Below, one piece after another: positions 53,509 through 62,072 of a DNA stretch of 64,000 nt; positions within the stretch are counted from its first letter, which is position 1; every line of letters begins with the position of its first letter. Source of the DNA: Pontibacter sp. G13 (GTDB lineage: Bacteria > Bacteroidota > Bacteroidia > J057); contig NZ_CP134696.1 of the NCBI RefSeq assembly GCF_031851795.1, positions 6,262,001 to 6,326,000 on the forward strand. The letters run 5' to 3'. The translations under genes and the position numbers were made by a program. The notes below the pieces were generated by a model. That model made no database searches, was not told where the DNA came from, and worked only from the letters and a program-made list of their open reading frames with translations.

Positions 53509-54837
53509 ATGAATGCTTTAAGATTCATGCTAGTGGGGATGATCACCCTCATGACCTTCTTCCCAATTCTTGCCCAAAACCCTGTAACGACCACGCTTAT
53601 CATCAATGCTGACATCTTCGACGGACAGCATGAATCGCTTAAGAAAGGGCAGAGCGTGTTGATAGAAGGCAATATTATCAAGGAGATTGCCCCCCAAATC
53701 AATGTTTCCGAAGGTGCAAGGATCATAAATGCGAAGGGAGCTACGCTTTCTCCTGGATTCATCGGTGCCCATGAGCATGTCATGTTTCAGGTATCTCCCG
53801 CTGACTTCCTGACGGCTGACACTCGGTATTTCGCCTACGTGGCTACAGTTACTGCTGAGACCTACCTCATGAATGGTTGGACCTCCATCAGAGATGCATC
53901 CGGGAATTCCTTTTCACTCAAAAGAGCGATTGATGAGGACATCATACCCGGACCCCGGATTTTTCCTTCTGGCGGTATGCTGTCCCAAACGGCTGGGCAT
54001 GCTGATATTAGAATTCCTTCCAACTTGGGATCTTTTGCAGGTGGTCCCCCAAGCCATGCCCAATTATTTGGAGATTTGGTGGTTGCAGACGGGCCGGATG
54101 AAGTGATGAAAGCTGCACGGGAACAAATGCGACTTGGAGCTACTCAAATCAAGATCGCGGTAGGAGGTTCTTCACTGAGCCCCGGTGATCCGCTGGATGT
54201 GATCGAATTTACCGAAGGGGAAATTCAAGCAGCAGTAAAGGCGGCTGAGGACTATCAGACCTATGTCATGGCGCATGTATACACGCCTGTAGGAATCAAA
54301 AGATCGATTGAAAATGGAGTCAAATGTATTGAACATGCGTGTTTTGCCGACCGAGAGACCATTTCCCTCATGCAGGAAAAAGGGGTTTGGTTGTCCGTGC
54401 AAATACTCGGATTTCAGCCTTCGAAGGCAGAAGGTCTAACTCAAGCGCAGATCGATCAATGGAATGAGACTACTGCTGGAATTGATGGTATGCTCAAGCT
54501 GACTAAGGAATTGAATTTTGACAAAATTGGTTTTGGCACAGATGTGGTCTATGCACCAGATTTGATCAAGACGATCAACAAGGAATTTACCCTCCGGACC
54601 CAGTGGTTCAGCACCTTCGAGATCATGAAGCAAGCTACCTGCAACTCTGGACAGATCATCAACTTGTCCAATCGGATGATCCCTGGAAAATTGGGAGTGA
54701 TCGAGGAAGGCGCACTTGCAGACATTCTGTTGATCAATGGGAATCCCATGGAGGATCTCAACCTCCTCCTTCATCCAGAGGAAAACCTGCTCATGATCAT
54801 GAAGGATGGAAAGATCTACAAGAATATCTTGAAGTAG
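53509..54837 (+). CDS. Secreted metal-dependent amidohydrolase
   Basis: A 442-residue protein. Signal peptide about residues 1-22 ends FFPILAQ. The amidohydrolase core follows: GQSVLIEGNIIKEI, the His-x-His metal pair in SPGFIGAHEHVMF, SIRDASGNSFSL, ATQIKIAVGGSS (position of the usual bridging lysine), YVMAHVYTP, CIEHACFAD and GFGTDVVYAP with the late metal-binding Asp. It ends with ILLINGNPMEDLNLL. It resembles imidazolonepropionase-/prolidase-like secreted amidohydrolases acting on cyclic amides or peptides. ATG 53509 is chosen because it begins the signal peptide. Confidence 0.87.
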   Translation: MNALRFMLVGMITLMTFFPILAQNPVTTTLIINADIFDGQHESLKKGQSVLIEGNIIKEIAPQINVSEGARIINAKGATLSPGFIGAHEHVMFQVSPADFLTADTRYFAYVATVTAETYLMNGWTSIRDASGNSFSLKRAIDEDIIPGPRIFPSGGMLSQTAGHADIRIPSNLGSFAGGPPSHAQLFGDLVVADGPDEVMKAAREQMRLGATQIKIAVGGSSLSPGDPLDVIEFTEGEIQAAVKAAEDYQTYVMAHVYTPVGIKRSIENGVKCIEHACFADRETISLMQEKGVWLSVQILGFQPSKAEGLTQAQIDQWNETTAGIDGMLKLTKELNFDKIGFGTDVVYAPDLIKTINKEFTLRTQWFSTFEIMKQATCNSGQIINLSNRMIPGKLGVIEEGALADILLINGNPMEDLNLLLHPEENLLMIMKDGKIYKNILK

Positions 54838-54947
54838 CATACTCGAGGGCCGCCAGTGGAGAGTCTACATTCCTTCCTCGAACCTAATGCCTCGCTATCG
54901 GTTATTTGCTGAAAAACGCCCTGTTCCTTCACTTAATCCGAAGTATC

Positions 54948-55715
54948 ATGAACAGGATAATCTTCAGCGCATGCATGGCATTCTCATTGTTTCTGATGGA
55001 TCTACAGAGTTTTGCCCAGAATCCGAATCAGGTACAGGAGGCGCTTGGCAAAACTTGGTATGCAGTCAAGGTCGGTGAGCCCGAAGGGGGCGAAATGAGG
55101 CCCACTCGCCGTGAGGAAGTCCTCATGTTCAATCTGGACGGAACGATGAAAATCAAGGCAGATGGCGGCAATGAATACAACGGTACATGGGAGTATCAGC
55201 CTGAATCTAGTACCATCCATGCTGAAATCAGCTTTCAGGGAATGGAGCGAGAGACAGAACTCAAGATTCGGAAATTGACTGATGACCAGTTGGTTTTGGT
55301 TGACCCGCAGCGGGCTACGGAATATTCTACTTCCCCACGAGATCCCAATGTCAAACCCAAAGAAGCACCTACAGTCGTCAATTCGGTGAGTACCATCGAG
55401 GTGGAAAACTGGACCGGCCTACATCCTTTCAACCAAAAAGTCATGACCTCGGCAGATGATCAGCGCCAAAAAGTGGAATCTATCGGAGTCATTGTCCTGA
55501 TCCGAAACGGAAACCAGAAAGTTTTACGGATCAATGACGATGGTGTGACTACGGATATTCCAGTGTCGGAAGGTTCGGAAATTGCTGGAGAGCGCCATTT
55601 TGGATTCGTGACCGATGATCCGACAATGGCAGGAGAAGTGGTTTTTCGGGAAGATGGAAGCTTTTACATTTATCGCGACCAAGATCAGTCCGTGACAGAA
55701 TATGTGAAGGAGTAA
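54948..55715 (+). CDS. Hypothetical exported protein with lipocalin-like half
   Basis: A 255-residue exported protein; signal peptide residues 1-23 end LQSFAQ. The first mature half (about 25-120) reads like a lipocalin-like domain: LGKTWYAVKVGEPEGG, EVLMFNLDGTMKIKADGG, GTWEYQPES, LTDDQLVLVD. The second half (about 130-255) is beta-rich with a metal-poor, polar character. I do not recognise a family for it. ATG 54948 is selected since it begins the signal peptide. It lies 110 bp after the amidohydrolase gene and ends at a strong stem-loop shared with the convergent phosphoesterase gene. Confidence 0.65.
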   Translation: MNRIIFSACMAFSLFLMDLQSFAQNPNQVQEALGKTWYAVKVGEPEGGEMRPTRREEVLMFNLDGTMKIKADGGNEYNGTWEYQPESSTIHAEISFQGMERETELKIRKLTDDQLVLVDPQRATEYSTSPRDPNVKPKEAPTVVNSVSTIEVENWTGLHPFNQKVMTSADDQRQKVESIGVIVLIRNGNQKVLRINDDGVTTDIPVSEGSEIAGERHFGFVTDDPTMAGEVVFREDGSFYIYRDQDQSVTEYVKE

Positions 55716-55740
55716 TGCATGCTCTGTCCTTGGATAGATC

Positions 55741-55780
55741 ATCAACAACAGGGAATGAGCCATCATTCCCTGTTGTTGAT
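55741..55780. terminator. Bidirectional terminator stem-loop between convergent genes
   Basis: ATCAACAACAGGGAATG (55741-55757) and CATTCCCTGTTGTTGAT (55764-55780), perfect 17 bp with a 6-base loop. It lies between convergent stops at 55715 and 55806; T-richness is weak on both sides. Confidence 0.75.
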
Positions 55781-55805
55781 TTATGGGTGAAAGTGCCTTG
55801 ATGGC

Positions 55806-58800
55806 TTAATTCCTGATCACCTTGACGTTCTCGATTTCTCCACTTTCGAAGGTCAATCTCAGCACGTAAATCCCAGCGGGGAGATTTTCCAAGTTGATCT
55901 TCTGCAAGGTGGATGTTTGAGTAAAGGAAACGGTAAGATAGGCCCGCCCCGTCAAATCCATCACCACCACCTCTTGGGCATTTTGAGCTGCTTCAATGGT
56001 TTCCAGATAGATCACGCCATTGCTTGGGTTGGGATAGACCGCCAAATCGCCCGCTTCGATCCCATTCGAAGTGCCCGCCAATCTGCTGCTCTGCGTCAAA
56101 CTAAAGCTTGCTGGCACACTCCAATCACTCCATTCCAAGGCTTGGTCTCTGTATCGGACTCTCCAGTAGTAGGTTGTCCCAGCATTCAAGCCCGTAGCCT
56201 CGATGTCCGTCAAGTCATCCCCCGCTTGGCTATCTTGGTTGAAGAACCAGTTTTCATGCTGTTTCCACTGGTCGAATACGATATTCGAGAAGCTACTATT
56301 GGTACTGACCTGCCAATGCGCCGCGCCAAATCCATCGTTGTCGGAATCGGAGAAGGCAGAGGCTTTCAAGGTAGCATCATTCGAAGTGCCAATCGGAGAA
56401 ATGGCGGTTGGCGTTTGAGGGGCATTGTTGAATCGCTTGACAACCATGTGGTCACGCAGTGCGATAGGGGTCATGTTGTTTTCTTGTCCCATGCCCAGTT
56501 TCTTGAGTTCGAACTTAGGGGTTGGGCCAGCTTCGACCTTGACGAATACAAATCCAAATTCGTCCTGTGAGACACTGAATTCCTCGTAGTCATTTTGGAT
56601 CCAGTTCCCTTCGCCCCAGTTGTCCAGCGCACCACCACCGCCACCGACATTGACCATGACGTGGTGATGATCTCTGGATTGACCGCGTGAGTAACCATGC
56701 GTATGTCCAAAGAAATGGATGCTTGGTTTGCCATAATTCGAGGAGAATTGCTCTAGTTTTCCCACTACATCAGTGGAGAAATTGGACTCTCCTTGCGCCC
56801 ACAATTCGGATTTGTGCGGGTGGTGAAGCTGCGCAAATACAAAATCAATCGTCGGGTCTATCCCAGCATCCAACAGCACTTGATCCAACCATGCCAATTG
56901 GGTGGCACTTACCGGATCGGTGGAGTTTAGCCCTATGACTCGAAGGTTGGAATAGTCATAATAGTACCATTGCTCAAGGTAGCCGGAGGTGCCATTGGTC
57001 GGTAGATCGAAGTATTTCAGGTAATTGGCTGTACCGCTGCCATAATCGTCATGGTTTCCGATCACCGGATAGAGGGGAACTTGGGCCAGCAACTGATGAC
57101 TCGGTGCGAAGAAGTCATTAGCCCACTGTGAATACGTTCCCCCATTGGTCACGAGGTCGCCCGGAATTAAGACCATCCCAAGGTCCATGGGAAGATCGCC
57201 GTTCAGGCTGTCATTGACATACTTGATGATTCCGCTCGTGATGACCGTTTCGAAGCGCACATTGTTGGATTGCATATCGCTCAAGGCCACCAAGTTGAAG
57301 GATTGTTCGGAGGTCTTGGTCGGTGGAGTCTTGAACTCTTTGATAGCGGACTCGTCGCTTCCGGTTTGAGCTTTGTAGAAATATCGCGTATTGGCGCTCA
57401 AGCCGGTTAATTGAACCGTGTGAATACGTGAATTTCCGTTTCCTGTGGCCGAAGTCCCGGTAGCCGTATTCCCCAAAGATGCGGTAGTTCCCCACTGCAC
57501 GATGCTGGTGCCTGCTGCGGCAGTTTCCCACATTACCTTGATAGAGGCCGGAGTTGCATGCTGAAGATAGGGCTGGACGACGAACTGTGCATTGCCCGTA
57601 CCTCCGTCGATGAATTCATTGGTGACACGGAGGAACAATTCATCCATGTAGCTGTCATTGTCCGTCCCGTCGTTCCGGGTGCCTTGGATGAAGTAGCGGA
57701 TGGTTCTGGTGCCGGAAGGGATTGCCTCGCTCAAGGAAACCTCCGTCCAAGTGGCGGATTGGCTAGAAATAGAAGCCCCTGTGGAAATGACCTGATTGGA
57801 TCCATTGAGGAATTCCAAATACACCTCTGGAACATCGGAGCCACTCCAATCGCGGAGACGTCCACCGAAATATGCGTACAGTTCGTTGTTGTCGATGCGA
57901 GTGGCGTATGGGGAAATGTCCACGTCCTGATGGGCGAGGCCCAAAGCTGAATGCGAACATGCGCCTCCCACCACGAAAAATCGATCGCCAGCGTAGGCTG
58001 GCACAGTGCCGCATTCTGAACTCAGCAATGCTTCCACGACCCCTTGATCGAGGGTCCAATGGGTGAGTTGGTCTTCGGCCCCGCCATTGAGGAGTAGGGA
58101 TACATCCAAGGGGTCGTTTCCTCCTCCGCCATTGCCAGATTGATCTGTGAGTTTGACAAACAACTCGTCCATGTAGCTATCGTTGTCATTTCCGGCATTT
58201 CGCGTGCCTTTGATGAAAAATTGGATAGTTCTTGTGCCTGATGGGACATTGACTGCCAATGAGTCAAGTACCCAACTTGCCTGCTGCCCCGTGATGGAAG
58301 CCGTTGTTTCCAATGGCAGGGAGCTTCCATCCAAGAAGGTCAGATAGATCTCTGGAATGTCCGTTCCATCCCAGTCCCGTTGTTGCCCTCCAAAAACAGC
58401 GCTCAATTCATCGTTGTCGATTTGTTGGGAAAATGCACTTACGTCCACATCTTGATGAGCCAGCCCCAATGCAGAATGCGAACAAGCACCGCCTACTACA
58501 AACAATCTGCTCCCCGCAAAAGCCGGAACAGTTCCGCATTCTGAGCTCAGAAGCGCCTCGACTACGCCTTGATCTACGGTCCAGTCGGTGAGCTGATCCT
58601 CTGCACCTCCATTTATCAAGAGATTGGTATTCAGTCCAGCAGCAGGAGGAGAGGGGGAGTTGACAATGGTCAACGTCATGGAGAGGGCGTCGATATAAGA
58701 ATCGTTGTCTGATCCTGAATTCCGGGTCCCTTTGAGGTAAAATCGAATACTTCTGGTGTTGGCTGGGACTAGTTCGGAAGCATTTTTTAGCGTCCAAGTC

Positions 58801-59237
58801 GCATTTTGATGGGAGAGGGTAGGGGAGGTGCCGATCTCTTGCGCGTTGGCATCGAGATAGCGCAGGTAAATCTCTGGCAGGTCCTTTCCGTTCCAATCCC
58901 GCAGATAGCCCTCGAAATGTACAGTTACGTCTGCAGCGTCAATTTCAGTGGCATAGGTGCTGACATCTACCTGTTGATAGGCAATTCCCAATGCCGAATG
59001 AGAACATGCCCCGCCTACTACGAATAGAAATCCTCCATCCTGTGCAGGAACGGTGCCGCATTGGTTGCTGGCAAGGGCTTCGACAACCCCCTGTTCGATC
59101 GTCCAATCGGTCAGTCCCGATTCAGCTCCAGGGTTTCCCAAGAGATTGCTTGTCGTGGTTTGCCCCAACAGTTGACCGACTAGGGATGCTGAGAGCAATA
59201 GCCCGCTCAAGCAAATCAGTCGCTTTGAAAAGTTCAT
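55806..59237 (-). CDS. Secreted T9SS metallophosphoesterase with three tandem modules
   Basis: An 1143-residue secreted protein. The signal peptide ends LLGQ (about 25). Three close repeats of about 165-170 residues follow (about 30-195, 205-370, 380-545); each runs from LLxNxGAE through DWTxxQGVVEAL, CGTVPA, FVVGGACSHSALG, DxPEIYL to GTRxxGxDNDSYxD. Then a fibronectin III/purple-acid-phosphatase N-domain (about 550-640), a calcineurin-like phosphoesterase (about 645-900; VALSDMQSN, IPGDLVTNGG, IGNHDDYG, QLHHPH, FGHTHGYSRG), a second FN3-like domain (about 940-1045) and a type A T9SS tail (AVYPNPSNG ... VKVIRN). It is likely surface-exposed and involved in phosphate release or extracellular nucleotide breakdown. 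Confidence 0.87.
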   Translation of the reverse strand: MNFSKRLICLSGLLLSASLVGQLLGQTTTSNLLGNPGAESGLTDWTIEQGVVEALASNQCGTVPAQDGGFLFVVGGACSHSALGIAYQQVDVSTYATEIDAADVTVHFEGYLRDWNGKDLPEIYLRYLDANAQEIGTSPTLSHQNATWTLKNASELVPANTRSIRFYLKGTRNSGSDNDSYIDALSMTLTIVNSPSPPAAGLNTNLLINGGAEDQLTDWTVDQGVVEALLSSECGTVPAFAGSRLFVVGGACSHSALGLAHQDVDVSAFSQQIDNDELSAVFGGQQRDWDGTDIPEIYLTFLDGSSLPLETTASITGQQASWVLDSLAVNVPSGTRTIQFFIKGTRNAGNDNDSYMDELFVKLTDQSGNGGGGNDPLDVSLLLNGGAEDQLTHWTLDQGVVEALLSSECGTVPAYAGDRFFVVGGACSHSALGLAHQDVDISPYATRIDNNELYAYFGGRLRDWSGSDVPEVYLEFLNGSNQVISTGASISSQSATWTEVSLSEAIPSGTRTIRYFIQGTRNDGTDNDSYMDELFLRVTNEFIDGGTGNAQFVVQPYLQHATPASIKVMWETAAAGTSIVQWGTTASLGNTATGTSATGNGNSRIHTVQLTGLSANTRYFYKAQTGSDESAIKEFKTPPTKTSEQSFNLVALSDMQSNNVRFETVITSGIIKYVNDSLNGDLPMDLGMVLIPGDLVTNGGTYSQWANDFFAPSHQLLAQVPLYPVIGNHDDYGSGTANYLKYFDLPTNGTSGYLEQWYYYDYSNLRVIGLNSTDPVSATQLAWLDQVLLDAGIDPTIDFVFAQLHHPHKSELWAQGESNFSTDVVGKLEQFSSNYGKPSIHFFGHTHGYSRGQSRDHHHVMVNVGGGGGALDNWGEGNWIQNDYEEFSVSQDEFGFVFVKVEAGPTPKFELKKLGMGQENNMTPIALRDHMVVKRFNNAPQTPTAISPIGTSNDATLKASAFSDSDNDGFGAAHWQVSTNSSFSNIVFDQWKQHENWFFNQDSQAGDDLTDIEATGLNAGTTYYWRVRYRDQALEWSDWSVPASFSLTQSSRLAGTSNGIEAGDLAVYPNPSNGVIYLETIEAAQNAQEVVVMDLTGRAYLTVSFTQTSTLQKINLENLPAGIYVLRLTFESGEIENVKVIRN

Positions 59238-59497
59238 AAAATGTCGTGTAAAGAAGAGTTAGGAGGGAAAGGTATTTGACTTATATGAAAAAAATATGGG
59301 GTGGAAATGACTAGAATGTGAACATGAGTTAAAAAATGTGACTTTTGGAAACATTCAATTTATCTGGACTCTTCCGTGAAAGACCAACTATCTGGACGGG
59401 CTTTCATTCGGAAATTTGAAATGAATTGACCCCCAAAAAATTAGCCATGCACGATGGAGCTTTTTTCCTGATTTCCCCAATACTCTGATCTTTTTCC

Positions 59498-59515
59498 AAA
59501 TTGGTAAACCAATTT
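59498..59515. promoter_or_regulatory. UxuR/ExuR-like operator upstream of the PL6 gene
   Basis: AAATTGGT-AA-ACCAATTT is an 8-2-8 perfect palindrome, one base from the E. coli UxuR/ExuR-type consensus AAATTGGTATACCAATTT as I recall it. It is 90 bp before the lyase start. The rest of the 367-bp gap 59238-59604 is AT-rich with no gene seen. Confidence 0.65.
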
Positions 59516-59525
59516 TATTTATCTG

Positions 59526-59533
59526 TATATTTG
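59526..59533 (+). promoter_or_regulatory. Candidate -7 element of the PL6 gene promoter
   Basis: TATATTTG fits TAnnTTTG exactly. The nearest -33-like TTG (59501-59503), inside the palindrome, is 22 bases away, slightly longer than the usual 19, so binding of a regulator there could block or alter polymerase. Confidence 0.5.
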
Positions 59534-59604
59534 CGTGCAACTGCGAATTCGGAAGGAAGCGATTCCGACCTTACTTTTTCGATTTCCTATTATTGCTATC
59601 CCCT

Positions 59605-61290
59605 ATGAGATTTTGCTCATTTCTGCTTTTCGCGGCGCTTAGCACAGCCCTCCTGCCAGCGCAAGTCACCTATGTCAGTTCCCAGCAAGAGTTTGACGAT
59701 GCCCATGACAATGCCGGGCAAGTCGATACCATCGTTTGGTTGTCGGGCACCTATTCGGACATCTTGATGGAGATTGACAATGACAGTCTGTACATCACTG
59801 CCGAGGTTTTGGGAGGTACAATCTTCACAGGTGATTCACGGGTGGACATCACTGGCGATCATATCACGATTCGAGGTTTTCAATTTCTGAATGGAGACAT
59901 CGGGACCGAGGATGTCATCCATACACGTGGAAGCTACAATGTCTTTACCGAAATCAACATCGCCGATTATCGGAGCTACAAATATCTCCGGGTACGCGAG
60001 GAGAGTCAGTACTGTGTGATTTCTTACTGTAATTTCGAGAATCGCCTCAATCTGGACGATCAGAATATCCTGTCTCTGCTCGTGGATGACAATCAGCCCG
60101 GATACCACAAGATCCAATATTGTTCCTTCAAGAATTTCGATGGAACCGGCAATGATATGGGCATTGAGCCTATCCGAATTGGCGTTAGTACTCAAGCGGA
60201 TTTCATCAGCCGATCTGTGGTGGAATACTGCTATTTCACCCAATGCAACGGCGACGGAGAATTGATTTCCAGCAAGGCCACCCAGAACGTTTATCGCTAT
60301 AATACCTTCGAAAACAACCCCAAGGCCGAATTGGTCCTCAGGCATGGTTCCGAGGCCATTGTGTATGGCAATTTCTTCCTGCAGGGAAAAGGCGGCGTGC
60401 GTGTCCGAGAAGGGCAGGATCACTATATCTACAACAACTATTTTGAGAATCTGGATGATCGGGCCATTTTTCTCCAGAATGAGGATTCTGACCCCTTGGA
60501 TAATATCCAGATCGCCTTCAATACGATTGTTGACTGCTCCGAAATCATCCTCGGAGGAAGCGGCAACGACAAGCCCACCAACGTCACCTTCGCCAACAAT
60601 ATCTTCTCGGAGCCGGATGACGATTTGTTTGAAGATCCTACTGGAACTGAAACCTGGATCGGCAATATCGCTTTCGGAAGCCTCGGGATGACTTTGCCAG
60701 TCTCAGGGATCATAGTGGCGGATCCGATGTTTGTCAGCAATGGGTCGGGGCTTTCAGAACTGGACTCACTCAGTCCTGCAATTGACGGAGCTCAGGCAGG
60801 GTACGCTCCGCTTCCTGCATTTATGGGCATTGACGGCATAGATACCGCTATGATGCTTGACATCATGATGCAGAGCCGACCTGCGGTTGATAGTGCCAAG
60901 GATCTCGGATGTAGCGAGTATCCCCATCTGGTGCCTGTCCAGCCAATAGCCACAGAGGAAAACACCGGCCCCAGCTACTTGGGTTCTTCCCTCTCAGTGG
61001 GTGAATTATGGCCGTGGGAAGCTCAGTTTAGCCTTGCGCCAAACCCCGCAGCTAACGAGCTCCGACTCAACATCCAGACAGAAGCGCCCCTCCATCTCAG
61101 CATCGCCATCTACACCCTTGAAGGCAAGCAAATAAAATCTGTGGGCGACCAGCAGCCCTATACAGGAGATACTGAAGTCCGCATGGATATCGCTGATCTT
61201 CCTAATGGCATGTATCTGCTTCAGATCTTGAATCACCAAGCAGCGGATAGCACCCAGAAATTCCATGCGCTGAAATTCCTGAAGCAGTAA
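59605..61290 (+). CDS. Polysaccharide lyase family 6 (alginate/chondroitinase-B type), T9SS
   Basis: A 561-residue secreted lyase. The signal peptide ends ALLPAQ (about 20). The right-handed beta-helix of PL6 follows, with QVTYVSSQQEFDDA opening, ITIRGFQFLNG, catalytic Lys224 in ISSKATQN and Arg246 in LVLRHGSE, then GNFFLQGKGGVRVREG and YNNYFENL. PL6 enzymes cleave alginate (mannuronate/guluronate) or dermatan sulfate by beta-elimination. The C-terminus (about 480-561; SLAPNPAANELRL ... DLPNGMYLLQIL) is a type A T9SS sorting domain. ATG 59605 begins the signal peptide. No SusCD pair or other alginate gene is adjacent. A UxuR-like operator upstream fits uronate control. Confidence 0.87.
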   Translation: MRFCSFLLFAALSTALLPAQVTYVSSQQEFDDAHDNAGQVDTIVWLSGTYSDILMEIDNDSLYITAEVLGGTIFTGDSRVDITGDHITIRGFQFLNGDIGTEDVIHTRGSYNVFTEINIADYRSYKYLRVREESQYCVISYCNFENRLNLDDQNILSLLVDDNQPGYHKIQYCSFKNFDGTGNDMGIEPIRIGVSTQADFISRSVVEYCYFTQCNGDGELISSKATQNVYRYNTFENNPKAELVLRHGSEAIVYGNFFLQGKGGVRVREGQDHYIYNNYFENLDDRAIFLQNEDSDPLDNIQIAFNTIVDCSEIILGGSGNDKPTNVTFANNIFSEPDDDLFEDPTGTETWIGNIAFGSLGMTLPVSGIIVADPMFVSNGSGLSELDSLSPAIDGAQAGYAPLPAFMGIDGIDTAMMLDIMMQSRPAVDSAKDLGCSEYPHLVPVQPIATEENTGPSYLGSSLSVGELWPWEAQFSLAPNPAANELRLNIQTEAPLHLSIAIYTLEGKQIKSVGDQQPYTGDTEVRMDIADLPNGMYLLQILNHQAADSTQKFHALKFLKQ

Positions 61291-61344
61291 GTAAAATCGT
61301 CTGCCTGTTGCGACTTTTTCAAAGGTAGGGCTTTTGTGATGCGC

Positions 61345-61394
61345 GAGGCGTTGTTAAACGTTTACTTACGTAAGTAAACGTTTAACAACGCCTC
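61345..61394. repeat. Perfect 50-bp palindrome with no loop
   Basis: GAGGCGTTGTTAAACGTTTA starts at 61345 and the sequence is its own reverse complement to 61394, centred on TTACGTAA at 61369/61370. It includes two inner AAACGTTT words. It lies 55 bp after the PL6 stop and 86 bp before the GNAT gene. There is no T-run after it, so a cruciform/operator or processed stem is as likely as a terminator. Confidence 0.9.
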
Positions 61395-61480
61395 ATTTGA
61401 TGTGAGAGCCCTTTATTTGAAGAGTAAGTGGTATCTTTCATTGGTCAGCGAGCCTCTACTGCATTCCTAAGCCTGACAAT

Positions 61481-61966
61481 ATGTTGGATTTGACCATTGA
61501 TCGATATTCGGAGAAGAACCAAGGAGATTTTGAGCGTCTTTGGGTGCCGTGGCTCAAAGACTCCATGGGAATTGTTCCGCAGAAAGAGGATGTAGAGGAA
61601 GTGCGCAATCCCGAGGAAAAATACATCCGAGGTGGGGGAATGGCTTTTTACGCCAATATGGAAGCCGAATGTGTCGGTGTAGTTGCGGTGAAAAAGCTGA
61701 ATGAGTCCGAGTATGAGTTTTGCAAACTGGTCGTGCATGAAAAGGCTCGTGGGCGCGGACTGGGCAAAAAACTGGTGCAAAGATGTATCGATTTTGTCAA
61801 AGAGGTCGATGGGACAGCTCTCTATCTTCAAAGCTTCCATCAATTGGCTGTTGCGGTGAATATGTACCAGAAAATGGGTTTTGAGGATTGTGACGCTCCC
61901 AAAGGAATGTTGGTGGTCGCACGAACTGAAATCATCATGAAAATGGATATTGGATCAGCGTCGTAA
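61481..61966 (+). CDS. GNAT-family N-acetyltransferase
   Basis: A 161-residue acetyltransferase of the standard GNAT length. The acetyl-CoA-binding loop is VHEKARGRGLGKKLVQRCI (RGRGLGKKL for the R/Q-x-x-G-x-G/A signature), with CVGVVAVKKLNESEYEFCKLVV before it (in pieces) and a late QLAVAVNMYQKMGFED, which is typical of the C-terminal helix and strand. It transfers an acetyl group to an amine; the substrate is unknown. It is monocistronic. Confidence 0.88.
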   Translation: MLDLTIDRYSEKNQGDFERLWVPWLKDSMGIVPQKEDVEEVRNPEEKYIRGGGMAFYANMEAECVGVVAVKKLNESEYEFCKLVVHEKARGRGLGKKLVQRCIDFVKEVDGTALYLQSFHQLAVAVNMYQKMGFEDCDAPKGMLVVARTEIIMKMDIGSAS

Positions 61967-62072
61967 ATGGAGGATTTGTTTAGGCTGTAAAACCAATCAC
62001 TTCTTCGAAAAATTCTTCCCAAGTAGGGAATCCCCCCTCCTGTCGTTAATCCATACATAAACGACTATTCAA

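Noticed and set aside
61345-61394. Ordinary rho-independent terminator of the PL6 gene
   Set aside because: There is no loop and no T-run, unlike the six clear terminators elsewhere in the window, so it is listed as a palindrome rather than a terminator.
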